This document shows positions 21,349 through 31,909 of a DNA stretch of 64,000 nucleotides, piece after piece. A program made the translations under genes and the position numbers. Location of the stretch: the NCBI GenBank assembly GCA_963920635.1, contig OY987305.1, positions 25,630,876 to 25,694,875 of the forward strand, in the 5' to 3' direction. Each line of letters starts with the position of its first letter. Position 1 is the stretch's first letter. The notes beneath the pieces were generated by a model that saw nothing but the letters and a program-made list of their open reading frames with translations, was not told the origin of the DNA and ran no database searches. Origin of the DNA: Pseudeuparius sepicola. Lineage: Eukaryota; Arthropoda; Insecta; Coleoptera; Anthribidae.

Positions 21349-21940
21349 CCTTCTGTAAGACTGTTAGGTGTAACACTGAATGAAAATGTGTCCTGGAGTG
21401 AGCATATAGGTCGTTTATGTAAGAGACTGAGTTCAGTTTCATATAGTATACAACTGTTGTCAAAATATTTAAACAGGAAAACACTTACAACTGTCTATCA
21501 TTCCAATTTTGAATCTTTGATAAGATATGGATGCATATATAGAAGCCATTTTAGTGCTCCAAAAATGAGTTCTCAGAATTTTATGTAAACTAGAATTTAG
21601 GGAAACTTGTAGAGGAAAATTTAGAGAGAGCAGACTACTGACTGCTCCTGCGATCTTCAGTCAAGAATGTATTCTGTTTGTCTTTAAAAATAGCCATATT
21701 TTCATTTCTCAACAAAATCTACATCAACACGAAACGAGAACTTTGAATTTATCTTACCCGATACAGAGACTTACTCTCACAGAAAAAAATGCATATTATA
21801 GTTGTATAACATTTTATAACAAATTACCTAGCAATGTTAAGCTAATAGATAAGATTAAGCCTTTCAAAACAGCAGTTTTTAAATTGTTAATAAAATTAGA
21901 ACCTTACTCCACTAGGGAATACATGGAAGCAACCTTGTGA
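21349..21940 (+). pseudogene. LINE ORF2 C-terminal part
   Basis: Resumes right after the hAT target duplication with PSVRLLGVTLNENVSWSEHI (thumb region), then SYSIQLLSKYLNRKTL. After a frameshift at about 21590 the C-terminal LTEKNAYYSCITFYNKLPSNVK ends at 21940. This is the conserved tail of CR1/Jockey ORF2 proteins. Confidence 0.75.
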
Positions 21941-22059
21941 TGTATACATATAGTGCATATGCAGATTAAGCATGTTGTTTCGATTGACGCAATTTTACTG
22001 TACCACTGTTGGTCCCTTCAAAATAAAGAACTATTATTATTATTATTATCAAAGAAATA

Positions 22060-22330
22060 AATGCAATTTGTAAGACTGAAAATAAGTCAAACTATATTGT
22101 ACAAGAGTATTATGATGTATTTCAGGGTCTCCCTTCCGGGAGAGTACCACATCACAGTTGACGAGTCGGTGCCACCCAAGGTTCACCCCCAAGAAAAGTG
22201 TACCATACGCCCTACACCAGAAACTTCGAGATAAACTTCAGGAGTTGGAATCAATACATGTCATCAGGCGAGTCGAAGAACCAACAGCATGGGTCAACTC
22301 TCTGGTAATAAAATGTGCAAGTGTTATCAC
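22060..22330 (+). pseudogene. Gypsy pol fragment (protease-RT linker and start of RT)
   Basis: Right of the LINE tail the other half of the split Gypsy appears: VQEYYDVFQGL, then after a frame change KCTIRP-type linker, LRDKLQELESIHVIRRVEEPTAWVNSLV, which is the start of the Gypsy RT fingers. The reading is lost after about 22315. Zinc knuckle and protease are missing between 16060 and here, so a deletion accompanied or followed the LINE insertion. Confidence 0.75.
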
Positions 22331-22570
22331 AATAGATTTTTATTACATCAATAATTATTACTTAGTTGTAGACTGTTTACATATGTTTCGATCAACATGA
22401 TTATCATCAGAGCAATTATAAATTAGGTTTCGAAATTGAATTTTCTATTTTTTTAGGAGCTAAGATATTAAGACATATTAAAAATAATTTTTAAAACATA
22501 CACCATTTTAAAAGTTAAAAAGTTAATAGAGAATTACTTACAAAATATCATGTTGCAACAAAGACATGGT
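22331..22570. other. Unassigned AT-rich sequence
   Basis: Very AT-rich; no coding region or repeat recognised. Confidence 0.4.
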
Positions 22571-22572
22571 TT

Positions 22573-22785
22573 TTAGTAAAAAAAATAGTTATAGGTATAA
22601 TCTTTGGGTACTACTAATAATAATGTAGTTGAAAAATCTAGCATTAGAGTTCCATTTATTTCAGCTAGTTTGAAACTGACTGGATCTCTACGACGAATAC
22701 CATATATAAACCATAAGGATGACTTTTGTACACTCTGCATTTGGTCTTTAGCAATTTTGTCTAAGTATGTATTGTATAAGTTCAA
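22573..22785 (-). pseudogene. LINE ORF2 C-terminal fragment
   Basis: A 70-codon minus-strand frame with LDKIAKDQMQSVQKSSLWFIYGIRRRD resembles the L-xx-VQ-S-LRFI-GIR segment of CR1/Jockey ORF2 C-termini. Short and isolated. Confidence 0.5.
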
Positions 22786-22999
22786 TATTTCTATTTACCT
22801 ATCAGGGTAGTCTTAAAATTTTGTTACTGAAGGTGTTACTGGTTAAGGTTTTAAAAAATGTTTTTGAAAGAAGAATGCTGTGATATTTTAAAGGTCTTTA
22901 TCAAAAATGATAAAAAAAACACGTAGAAAATTTGAGGCAATATTCTCGCTAATATCCAAATAGAAATGTTCCAAGTGCTTCATTCATATGTAAGCTGTA

Positions 23000-23725
23000 G
23001 TAGTAGTAGATATTTATTAAATAGGAAATCCCTAATGTTCATGTAATTTCTTAAGTATCCTTTAAACTATAAGAACAACAGCACCACAACAGCTACCAAT
23101 AATACAATTCCCAAAGACCGACAGTTAATTTGAGTTAACAACTACTTACATAAAATTCTATACACATTCTATGTATCTTCAAATCACAGTTGCAAATCAT
23201 CTTACAAAAAAAATCATACAATGTTAAGGGTTGGCATCCCAAAGTTCACTTTCCAAAACTCACAAACTATAGTTCATATGTCCCCTAAATGTGTTTCATT
23301 AGGGATTTCTTAAAATTGCGTAATGAGGAACTGTTTTTTATTGTCTGTGGTAATTTATTGTATTCGGTAGCCCCCTTGAAAAATAGTGACTTCATTGTAA
23401 TTTTGTAGTTTGTCCTTGCAACATGGATGTTATCATTAGATCTAGTTGGGTAGTTATGAACTTCACTATTCACCTTAACAAATTCCCCAAAGTATGGAGG
23501 CAGCCATCCATTAAACAATTTGTACCAAAAAACCATAGCAGACAAAAATAAGCAATCTGATATGTTAAGCCATTGTAGTGTGGACAACATTGTAGCTATA
23601 GGTGTGCGTCTGTTACACTGTAGTATAATTCTCATACCTCTATTTTGGAGTTTCTGTAATTGTGATATCTTGTTTAAATCAAAGAGATATAATATCGTTG
23701 CAGTATCGAAGATTAAAATCGACAA
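23000..23725 (-). mobile_element. 5'-truncated LINE, ORF2 C-terminus and 3' UTR
   Basis: A minus-strand frame at 23285-23725 reads LQKLQNRGMRIILQCNRRTP, YKLFNGWLPPYF, HNYPTRSND and YNKLPQTIKN, the conserved C-terminal region of CR1/Jockey-type ORF2. A 3' UTR follows to about 23000, where the plus strand shows TAGTAGTAGTAGATATTTAT, the likely LINE tail. The same domain is present at 52062-52553 in a related element. Confidence 0.78.
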
Positions 23726-23739
23726 GAAGTGTGATTAGC

Positions 23740-24450
23740 AAGAGAAAAATAGTATTTAGAATTAGTGAGGACAAGAAAGAACAAATTTTAAATTATTTCA
23801 GAAGAAATAACAAAAAATCACAGAGTTGCAGGGAGAGATTTATTTAAACTGTACTAGTAACAGCTTCAGCAACAAAATTTTAGACTAATCTGACTGGTAA
23901 ATATAAAGATTGAATTAACAGCCTACTTGATTGTCAGTTTTATTATCATGGCTGATTTGATTTGTCATACATAAATTTGGTGTTATTGTTTGGCTTACTC
24001 GGATCAAACATCAGACATTGACCATGAGACTACATATTATGTATCTAGTTTAATGGAGCTTCTCTGATAAATATCTCAGAAACGGTTGGAGATAAATAGG
24101 TCAAATTATATATTGTTGGAATCAGAAGTAAAAATGTAATCCTATAATGGTTAAATGGAATGTGTAAGTTGTAAAATAAAACTAAATATTCAGGAATGCT
24201 ACTTAAAGGTTCTCTAATAGTTGTGTAGGTAAAAAATATATTTTTTTATTTTGCAAAAAATGTTTTCGTGGTAACTTTTTTACCGACCCCGTATACAAAA
24301 TCCGAGTACACCATCGAATTCCCCTTAATTTTTACTACAATATCATATTTTAAATGACGATTTTATGTTAACTTGTCTCCTCGTAACACACTTTTTCCGC
24401 TTGGATGGGCCACCCTGTACCTCGCATATCTAAGAACCCACAGACGACAC
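23740..24450. other. Unassigned AT-rich sequence
   Basis: No gene. Ends near 24413 with GGGCCACCCTG-TA, the right tip of a TA-inserting MITE whose left end was not found. Confidence 0.4.
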
Positions 24451-24537
24451 ATCTTTACTAGTTTAAAGATATTGTTTTCTGTTTGTTAGATAACCTGTAA
24501 TTAGGGCAATCGAATCCAAGTCAAAAACAACATTTAT

Positions 24538-25476
24538 GTGCAGACGCTTTCCCTCGGCTTCCATGGCCGGCTCCGCTTTGTCTTTCCAGACAGGGAGGAG
24601 TGGGCCGAGGGAAACAGCGACCCTCAAGGCGGGCTCGTCTGGTTCACAGATGGATCCAAGATGAGGAAGGGAACGGGGGCCGGTGCCTTTTGTCAGGAAC
24701 TGGCTAGGAGGTTGACTACCTCCCTCGGGGAGCACACCACTGTGTTCCAGGCGGAGGTGTTCGCCATCATGATGGGGGCAGAGGAATCGCCCAGGCTCGG
24801 AGTTAAGGGCCGGAAGCTGACCTTCTGCTCTGACAGTAAAGTGGCTTTACAGGCGCTGAGAGCAAACCGTACCTGGTTCCCATTGGTGGAGGACTGTAGA
24901 TCGAGTTTGCTCAGGTTGGTGGCCGAAGGGAACAGGGTTGTTCTGTCGTGGGTGCCTGGTCACGCGGGCATAGCGGGGAACGAGACTGCGGACCTACTGG
25001 CTAGAGAGGGATCCATGGGAAGACCAGTGGGGCCAGAACCAATATTGGGGATTGCGCCACGGGTCGCAATTGGAGCCCTGGACGAATGGCTGCAGGGCAG
25101 GTTCGTTGAGGAGTGGCGCCGGGCTCCGGGGATGAGGTGGTCTAGGCTCATGATTCGTGGGCCGTCGACCGCCCTGTCTAGGGAGCTGCTGCGTCTGCCA
25201 AGGTCAGAGTTAAGGGGAGTGGTGAGGGTCCTCACCGGACATTGCTGCCTGGCTCGCCACCTGCATCTTATTGGAATAGGAGGGGAGCCTGAGTGCAGAT
25301 GGTGTCAGGAGGATGAGGAGACCCCGTACCACTTGGTCACCGAGTGCCCTGCACTTGACAGGGTCAGATTTGAGTCCTTCGGCTCAGCTAAGCTGAGCGC
25401 AGAGGATGTGTATGGTGTCGGGGTGGGTGAGCTGCGGGCCTTCATTAAGAGGGCCGGCATGCTGGCTGCCGTGTGA
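24538..25476 (+). CDS. LINE ORF2 C-terminus: RNase H and zinc knuckle
   Basis: A 312-codon open frame. The RNase H domain shows WFTDGSKM (Asp 1), FQAEVFAIMMGAE (Glu), FCSDSKVAL (Asp 2) and WVPGHAGIAGNETADLLA (His and Asp), so the D-E-D-D set is complete. A C-terminal knuckle follows: CRWCQEDEETPYHLVTECPAL (C-x2-C-H-C). RNase H plus this knuckle is the tail of ORF2 in I-, R1- and LOA-group LINEs. The frame is open by truncation. The first Met is not a real start because the polymerase is missing. Confidence 0.88.
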   Translation: MQTLSLGFHGRLRFVFPDREEWAEGNSDPQGGLVWFTDGSKMRKGTGAGAFCQELARRLTTSLGEHTTVFQAEVFAIMMGAEESPRLGVKGRKLTFCSDSKVALQALRANRTWFPLVEDCRSSLLRLVAEGNRVVLSWVPGHAGIAGNETADLLAREGSMGRPVGPEPILGIAPRVAIGALDEWLQGRFVEEWRRAPGMRWSRLMIRGPSTALSRELLRLPRSELRGVVRVLTGHCCLARHLHLIGIGGEPECRWCQEDEETPYHLVTECPALDRVRFESFGSAKLSAEDVYGVGVGELRAFIKRAGMLAAV

Positions 25477-25574
25477 CGCTGGCCTGTGGGGGCACAACGG
25501 GCCCACTGTGGCCTACGTGCCGGGCCGATCTAAGGCGGCCACCCCCTGTACAAGATAGATAGATAGATAGATAG
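24538..25574 (+). mobile_element. 5'-truncated RNase H-encoding LINE (I/R1/LOA-type)
   Basis: An 11-bp target duplication ACAACATTTAT flanks it (24527-24537 and 25575-25585). It ends with a short GC-rich 3' UTR and a (GATA)n tail at about 25555-25574. Only the ORF2 C-terminus is present. It is much more GC-rich than the surroundings, suggesting a recent arrival or a GC-biased family. Confidence 0.9.
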
Positions 25575-26078
25575 ACAACATTTATTCGATCAAAGGCTAT
25601 ACTGTAGTCTGCAAGTACAGGTGCAGTCGCCTTACCCCAATCCGTAGCTTCAATTATATTGCCCGTTACTTTTAACAGTGCAGTTGTACAACTAAGACCT
25701 GATCTAAACTTCGATTGAGATGCGGGTGAAATATTATATATATCAAGATATTCTCTGATTTGTGTATTCACTCTTTTTTCCATGACTTTGGACAAAACAT
25801 TAATATTTTGTTTCTTTAAAAGAGGAAATATTTTTGTGACTTTCCAAATATCTGGAAAACGCTTATCTAATATACAAGAGTAAAGAATATTAGTTATATA
25901 ACTGTATCTATAATCTACACAAATAACAGCATACCTAGGTTTAGTTGATCTGCCCCGGTACCAAGCGATTTAAGTTCAAACGGAAATTCCCTGATCGTAT
26001 CAATAGACACGGTACAAAAACTGAATTTTGTTGGTCTCTGAAGTTTTTGATTGCTTTTATAAAAATTGAGAAGCTCCA

Positions 26079-26183
26079 TATCCAAGATACAATGACAATA
26101 AGGATGTAAGATTATCACCTTTTCTTGTAATTATTACATTTACACTCGCTAATCTTACATCCTTATTGTCATTGTATCTTGGG
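26079..26183. repeat. Hairpin-forming inverted repeat
   Basis: CCAAGATACAATGACAATAA.. at 26079 pairs with its complement ending near 26183 (arms about 35 bp, loop about 30 bp). The loop and right-arm sequence (ATTATCACCTTTTCTTGTAA..) recurs directly at 26440-26495. Confidence 0.85.
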
Positions 26184-26500
26184 TTATGAAGATTTCCACG
26201 CAGGTCGCTTTAGCAGCCTCCGTGGCGATGTTAGTACAAGCCCCAAAATAGGGGATGTGCTGACTGAAGCTGCAAATGTGCTGTTGGCTCCTGCCTGGAC
26301 TTCATTTGTTGCTTCCCAAATCATGCCTATCTTTTGATTTGGTTAATGTTACACCGTACTGATGATTGCCAAATAGCATGAAACACGTGTATGCGGTTAC
26401 TAGTTTTTTTTTCTTTTTGTTAACTTTGAGTGTTTGCCCATTATCACCTTTTCTTGTAATTATTACATTTACACTCGCTAATCTTACATCCTTATATATA
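26184..26500. other. Unassigned sequence with a direct repeat
   Basis: No gene. 26440-26495 repeats about 26113-26167 directly, which may mark the ends of a small element. Confidence 0.4.
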
Positions 26501-27080
26501 TACAGGGTGTTCACTTTTAAGTGGACACAAATCAATAAAAAATTGATTTGTTGGGATATTTTCAAAAAAAATTTTTGGTACAAAGGTCTTCAAAATGCGC
26601 AACTTTCTACGTGAACACATTTGTCAAATTGCTATTCCAGGGCCGGCTAAGATTTTTTTTAAACCCCGATTTTCACAAAATCTATTTAGGCATTTTTTTA
26701 TTTAAAATCTGACCATACAGCGTTAATTAGGACCCTCTAAAACCCTTAAGTTCAAAATTTGAACTAAAAATATACAGGGAGTTCAGTTTTACAGCGCCTT
26801 AAAGTTGCGCAAAGTAGTGATTTCGAGGGCCCCTGGAGAGTCAAGCGTGCCATGGAATGATTTTAAAACAATTGAAGAATTAACAGGACCACCCAAAGTA
26901 TTGATGGACGAGACTGCAAGAAAAAATAATACAGGATGTATTTCTCTTTACCGCTGCTGAAAGTTCAGACTTTTTTCGAATTTTATTCTGATCAAGTTTG
27001 CCGTGCTTTTTGAAACAAAGTTACTAATAACAAAATTTATTTAATCTTAACAACAAAAAAACAAACAAAACATTTAGATC

Positions 27081-28260
27081 TTAAACTATCGGGGTTTTTT
27101 CAACATAACCGCCTTCTAACGTAATACATTTTTCAAGACGTTTTTTGTTATTAGAAACAACTCGTCTTAACTCATCTATTGTTACGGAATCGCAAGCTTC
27201 AATTATTTTTTGTTGTAGCTCGTTTATGTTCCTAGGACGATTTTTATATACTTTGTCTTTTATGGTGCCCCAAAAATAATGATCCATCGAGGTAATGTCG
27301 AGGGAACACGGGGGCCATTTAATCAAAGGACTATTTCGTCCAATCCATCTACAAGTGGTAAAATTTATAATTAAACAAATAATAAATAATGTATGTAAAA
27401 CAACAATACCTGTTCTCAAAATTATCATTTAGCCACTCAACAACAGCGCGAGTTCCATGGATAGGCGCACCGTCTAATTATAGTATTAGATCTCTTCTTT
27501 CTTGTAATGGTAAATCGTCAAGAGCGTTTTCAAATTCCCCTCTCAAAAATTCCAGAAAGAGCGCCGCGTTTAAAGATTGATGAAAAAAAGGGTCCAATCA
27601 CCCTGTGACCATTTATTCCACAAAATACATTTACTTTTTGTGAGAACTGACTCTTACAATGTATAGCAAAATGAGGGTTTTCTTCCGCCCAATAACGTGT
27701 GTTCTGGGATGAGACAATCCCATTTGTAGTAAAGGTTGCTTCATCTGTAAATAGCACATTTTTTAGAAAATTAGCATCATTTAGGTATTCCCCTTGGGCC
27801 CATAAACAATATTCAAGTCTTTGTTCCATATCTCCTTCTTGTAAGGTGTAAAGGAATTTTGCTTTGAATGGTTTTAGTTTATTTTTTTTAAATGCTTCCA
27901 AATTGTAGTTTTTTTCATTCGTAAATCCCTCACTGCATCATTTAAAGAATTTTTCGGATTATTTCGAAAATATTCCAAAATTTGTTCAGCCCTTCCATTG
28001 TTATCATTATTTGCTCTTGTTTTTTTTAGACACATTGCCTATTACAATAATTAATGCATTTTATTTTATTCAAACTTTCAACTTCACTTACCCGATAGGT
28101 GAAATGTCCTGTTTATTTTTGCTACGGTGGAATAGTTGATATTCCGTCCATGCCGCACATTAAATATTCTAGCAACTTCACGGTATGGCACATTTTCACC
28201 CGTTAATCTAGTAATCTCAATTTTTTCGCCAAAACTTAAATTTAGCAAAACTGTCAAGTT
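27081..28260 (-). pseudogene. Mariner-type (DDD) transposase with introns, copy A
   Basis: Exon 1 (about 28260-28092) encodes a helix-turn-helix (KIEITRLTGENVPYREVARIF). Exon 2 (28038-27410) encodes a second helical part and the catalytic core, with LFTDEATF (Asp 1), CGINGHRVIGPFF and LDGAPIHGT (Asp 2). Exon 3 (27348-27081) encodes RWIGR, KWPPCSLDITSMDHYFWG (Asp 3) and a C-terminal helical tail. Intron 1 is 28039-28091 and intron 2 is 27349-27409, both GT-AG on the minus strand. By count 42 residues separate Asp 2 and Asp 3. Breaks: a TAA just before Asp 2 (near 27480), frame shifts in A-runs of exon 2, and an imperfect phase at intron 1. It would cut and paste the element at TA sites but is inactive here. 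Confidence 0.8.
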
Positions 28261-28464
28261 TATTTACGCATTTGTTCAATTGCTTTTAATTTCCATGGCA
28301 GATTTGATTTTTTCAAATGTTTTTATGAAGGGCTTAAACTTCTCTACAGAGTTTTTTAGATTTAGTACTCGATTTAATATATTTTCAAAACAAAAACTAA
28401 AAAATTAGTAGACACAAGGAAAATGAATTTTTCACGTAATTTGTTGTTCAAATCAAATGTTTTA

Positions 28465-28905
28465 TTAACGCTCTTGACGATTTACCATTACAAGAAAGAA
28501 GAGATCTAATACTACAATTAGACGGTGTGCCTATTCATGGAACTCCCGCTGTTGCTGAGTGGCTAAATGATAATTTTGAGAACAGGTATTGTTGTTTTAC
28601 ATGCAAGATTTTTTATTCGTTTAATTATAAATTTTACCACTTGCAGATGGATTTGACGAAATAATCCTTTGATTAAAGGGCCACCGCGTTCCCCCGACAT
28701 TACCTCGATGGATCATTATTTTTGGGGCACCATAAAAGACAAAGTATATAAAAATCGTCCTAGGAACATAAACGAGCTAGAACAAAAAATAATTGAAGCT
28801 TGCGATTCCGTAACAATAGATGAGTTAAGACGAGTTGTTTCTAATAACAAAAAAGTCTTGAAAAATATATTATGTTAGAAGGCGGTTATGTTGAAAAAAC
28901 CCCGA
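28465..28905 (+). pseudogene. Mariner-type transposase C-terminal part, copy B
   Basis: Plus-strand inverted copy of the end of copy A: LDDLPLQERRDLI, LDGVPIHGT (Asp 2, with CAA where copy A has TAA), the intron (GT at about 28587, AG at about 28647), then ITSMDHYFWGTIKDKVY and IDELRRVVSNNKK. The reading is broken in exon 3 near TGACGAAATAA and at the end. The N-terminal half is absent. Confidence 0.8.
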
Positions 28906-29014
28906 TAGTTTAAGATCTAAATATTTTGTTTGTTATTTTATTGTTAAGGCGGTTATGTTGAAAAAACCCCGATAGTTTAAGATCTAAATATTTTGTTTGT
29001 TATTTTATTGTTAA
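28869..29014. repeat. About 70-bp tandem duplication at the transposase 3' end
   Basis: AAGGCGGTTATGTTGAAAAA through TTATTTTATTGTTAAG occurs twice in a row. The corresponding left arm (27060-27115) has it once, so the duplication arose after the arms formed. Confidence 0.85.
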
Positions 29015-29499
29015 GATTAAATAAATTTTGTTACTAGTAACTTTGTTTAAAAAAGCACGGCAAACTTGATCAGAATAAAATTCGAAAAAAGTCTGAACTT
29101 TCAGCAGCAGTAGAGAAAAACATCCCGTATTATTTTTTCTTGCAGTCTCGTCCATCAATACTTTGGGTGGTCCTGTTAATTCTTCAATTGTTTTAAAATC
29201 ATTCCATGGCACGCTTGACTCTCCAGGGGCCCTCGAAATCACTACTTTGCGCAACTTTAAGGCGCTGTAAAACCGAACTCCCTGTATATTTTTAGTTCAA
29301 ATTTTAAACTTAAGAGTTTTAGAGGGTCCTAATTAATGCTGTATGGTCAGATTTTAAATAAAAAAATGGAATTTTTGTGTCATAATAAGTTTTTCCATCA
29401 ACTGTTAAAATCTCGCTACAAAGAAGTGGACCACCCTGAATAATCAAGGAGCAGTTAGTTATTTCGAAAAACCGGAAAAGTTAAAATCATATGCATATA

Positions 29500-30226
29500 C
29501 AGGGTGAGTCACATCTAAAGGCAGAGCCGAAAACACAAGGTAGAACTCTGTAAAATGAGCACATATGCTTAATAAACATTAGCTCAAAAACGCTTGGTTC
29601 TCCATATACAGCGTGTTGAAATTTTTCCAAAAATAACATATTTTTTTAATTTCTTTCGAGCCTATTTAGGAATTCGAACCAAATTTGGTACACATTATGC
29701 ATTGGTGGGTTGCCATTTTGTGCAATAATTTGACCCTGTTCTGATGACCAGCGGCGTAGATACCAATAGTTACTGTAATTAATTGTAAAAAAAAATTAGT
29801 ACAGTTAAGTGAAAAAACAAAATTTTTTGCCTTTTTGGATACCCCATTCAATTTGGAACAAAATGCGCCTCTTGGTATTTTTTTATATCTACAGTTTCTT
29901 CGTAATTTCGAATTTTTTAAACTAGTGCCAAGGCGATTATGCTGGCATTTAAAATAAAATTATTTGTATCTACGCTGCTGGTCATCTGAACAGGGCCAAA
30001 TTATTGCAAAAAATGACAACCTATAATATGTACCAAATTTGGTTGGAATTCCTAAACGGACTCGAAAGAAATTAAAAAATATATATATGTTATTTTTGGA
30101 AAAGTTTCAACACGCTGTATATGGAGAACCAAGCGTTTTTGAGCTAATGTTTATTAAGCATATGTGCTTATTTTAGCGAATTCTACCTTGTTTTTTCGGC
30201 TCTGCCTTTAGATGTGACTCACCCTG
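29500..30226. mobile_element. Palindromic MITE, 727 bp
   Basis: Ends CAGGGTGAGTCACATCTAAA and its exact complement, flanked by TA. Arms of about 290 bp; no transposase. Confidence 0.92.
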
Positions 30227-30326
30227 TACATATAAAAACAATATTTTTAAAGTTACAAATATTGGGTTTTTGACAACTTTCAATAACGTTTTTTTGAAAT
30301 AACTTTTTAACTACACCCTGCATGTA

Positions 30327-31074
30327 CAGGAAGATTCGATTTTATCCTTTGCTTAAACAGGTACTAGAAAACCATAATATGTCATTATTTTGTGGTATAA
30401 CTTTTTATTCACATCCGTTTTTGAGATACAGGGTTTTTAAATTCTCAAAAATTGTAACGTATTATTTTTTATTTTTCCAACCGTTAAAAATATTCAAAGG
30501 AAATTCGGTGCATTAATGAAGTGTCACAAAATGTGATAAGTCCCCCAAATAGCCAGGGATGGAGATATGGGTATACCCTATATTTGTTTTATCAAGAAAA
30601 TACCAATAAGGCCCTGTACAGAATGTTATTTCATGTATTTGGATAACTTTTTATTAGTAGTTGAAAAATTAAATTTCTCGTGAAACAAATAAAAAAAATT
30701 CAAGAGATAGTTTTCCTTTGAAATAAAAAAAGGCATCCAAATGTGAAAAAATTATGTTTTAAAAGGGTATCATTATTTTTTTGATAAAATAAATTTGGTG
30801 TACCCATATCTCCGCCACTGGGTATTTAGGGAACTTGGTATTACCATATTTTGCAACACTTAATCAATGCATGCTGTGTACCTAATTCTGTTCAAATATC
30901 GTTAACGATTCAACAAATATAAAATAAAACCTCAACATTTTTGGTAATTTAAACACCACATAATAATATATTGAATCGCATCGGTTGTGGAAAAAAGGTA
31001 TGCCACAAAATATTCCTAGTTTATTACTTTCTGTCACTTGTTGAAATAATCCAGAATAAAACTTAATCACCCCG
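30327..31074. mobile_element. Palindromic MITE, diverged, about 748 bp
   Basis: Ends CAGGAAGATTCGATTTTATC and the diverged complement ..AAACTTAATCACCCCG, flanked by TA. Arms pair loosely (for example ATTTTGTGG with CCACAAAAT; ACCCATATCTCC with its complement in the middle). Confidence 0.65.
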
Positions 31075-31076
31075 TA

Positions 31077-31905
31077 CCAATTCTGGAGATTGTTTATACA
31101 GTGTCACAAATAAAGTCCGCATAATATGGGATTTTATTATTCAATTCAAATAAATTTTGATGTTGCCAGTTGTTTTTGCTTAAAAAAATTATGGAAAATG
31201 ATGTACTCAAAAGCAATCGTGTTGTATTCTCTCGCTCACCTTTCAATTTTATATCTCTATACTAGATTTCGGACCTCTAGACAATACTTTGTTTTTTTTT
31301 TCTAATGACAATAATTATTTCATTCAAATTAAACCTACATAAAACCATTACTTTTACTACATTTGCTGTATATATTATTATAAAATATCGTTTTAAATCC
31401 ACTATCAACTTGCAGATGGCCCTCTTCCCTCTTAGTTTTTTGTGTTAATGTCAGCCATTGGAATAAAGATCCACGTAAAAACATTTTTTTTAAGTAATGG
31501 CGGAAGTTTGTATGCTATCTTTTGTTATGAATCTAGTCGTGCGTTTTCTTACTTCATGAAATATTTCAATAAAGCGAGATTTGGAGAGATCTATGCAAAA
31601 CTACATAAACTTTGCATCGAATTGGATGAATTCTCAGTTTAAAATTAAATTTAATAATGAAAGTAGGTTTACTAAAATTCATTTGAATGAAATATGCATC
31701 AGGGTACCTTCAAAAACTTGCTACCTTGGCTACCTCAGCAACCAATGTATTCAAAAACCTAATTTTGCTTAGTTTGGTAATTTCCCGAACGAATAATCGG
31801 GAATATTCGGCTCACTACCAAAAAAGATTGTTTATGTCTTATTACACAAACAATCAAGAACCTAAGTTTAATTTTAGCCGGTTACATATCATTATCTTTT
31901 TCTAT
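31077..31905. other. Unassigned, probably intronic or intergenic
   Basis: AT-rich sequence without a supported gene; short open frames at 31442-31900 look random. Confidence 0.4.
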
Positions 31906-31909
31906 TTTG

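Larger units (their letters stand above)
16064..22050 (+). mobile_element. CR1/Jockey-like LINE, full span, broken by several DNA elements
   Basis: ORF1 (16076-16995), endonuclease (17000-18172), reverse transcriptase (18240-20126, resuming at 21349) and a C-terminal part to 21940, then a 3' tail of ATT repeats near 22035-22050. Insertions sit at 17420-17870, 19024-19384 and 20127-21340. The LINE lies inside a decayed Gypsy element, with gag to the left and RT to the right. Many frameshifts and stops show it is dead. ORF1 matches that of the LINE at 6147-9240 in type. Confidence 0.85.
24463..26060 (-). pseudogene. CR1/Jockey-like LINE reverse transcriptase fragment, split
   Basis: Minus-strand pieces: near 26020 FSFCTVSIDTIREFPFELKSLG (RT entry), near 25850 RFPDIWKVTKIFPLLKK, at 25600-25795 SKVMEKRVNTQIREYL, FRSGLSCTTALL and DYSIAFDRIN. 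After the RNase H LINE (24538-25574), VVFDLDSIALITGYLTNRKQYL follows at 24463-24530. There are several substitutions at conserved sites and a deletion before GYLTNRKQ. Confidence 0.72.
26775..29284. mobile_element. Mariner-type transposon with two inverted transposase copies
   Basis: Ends CAGGGAGTTCAGTTTTACAG and its near-complement, flanked by TA on both sides. Inverted arms extend inward for roughly 700-800 bp and include the 3' part of the transposase gene, minus strand on the left and plus strand on the right. The left copy has the helix-turn-helix and the full DDD core; the right copy has only the C-terminal part. This looks like a fold-back derivative with a duplicated end. Confidence 0.8.
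26503..29438. mobile_element. Outer palindromic mariner-type element
   Basis: Left end CAGGGTGTTCACTTTTAAGT after TA. The right end is the diverged complement ..CACTTCTTTG/CAGGGTGGTCC. Arms pair at 26690-26770 with 29286-29370. It contains the element at 26775-29284 at its centre. Confidence 0.65.
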
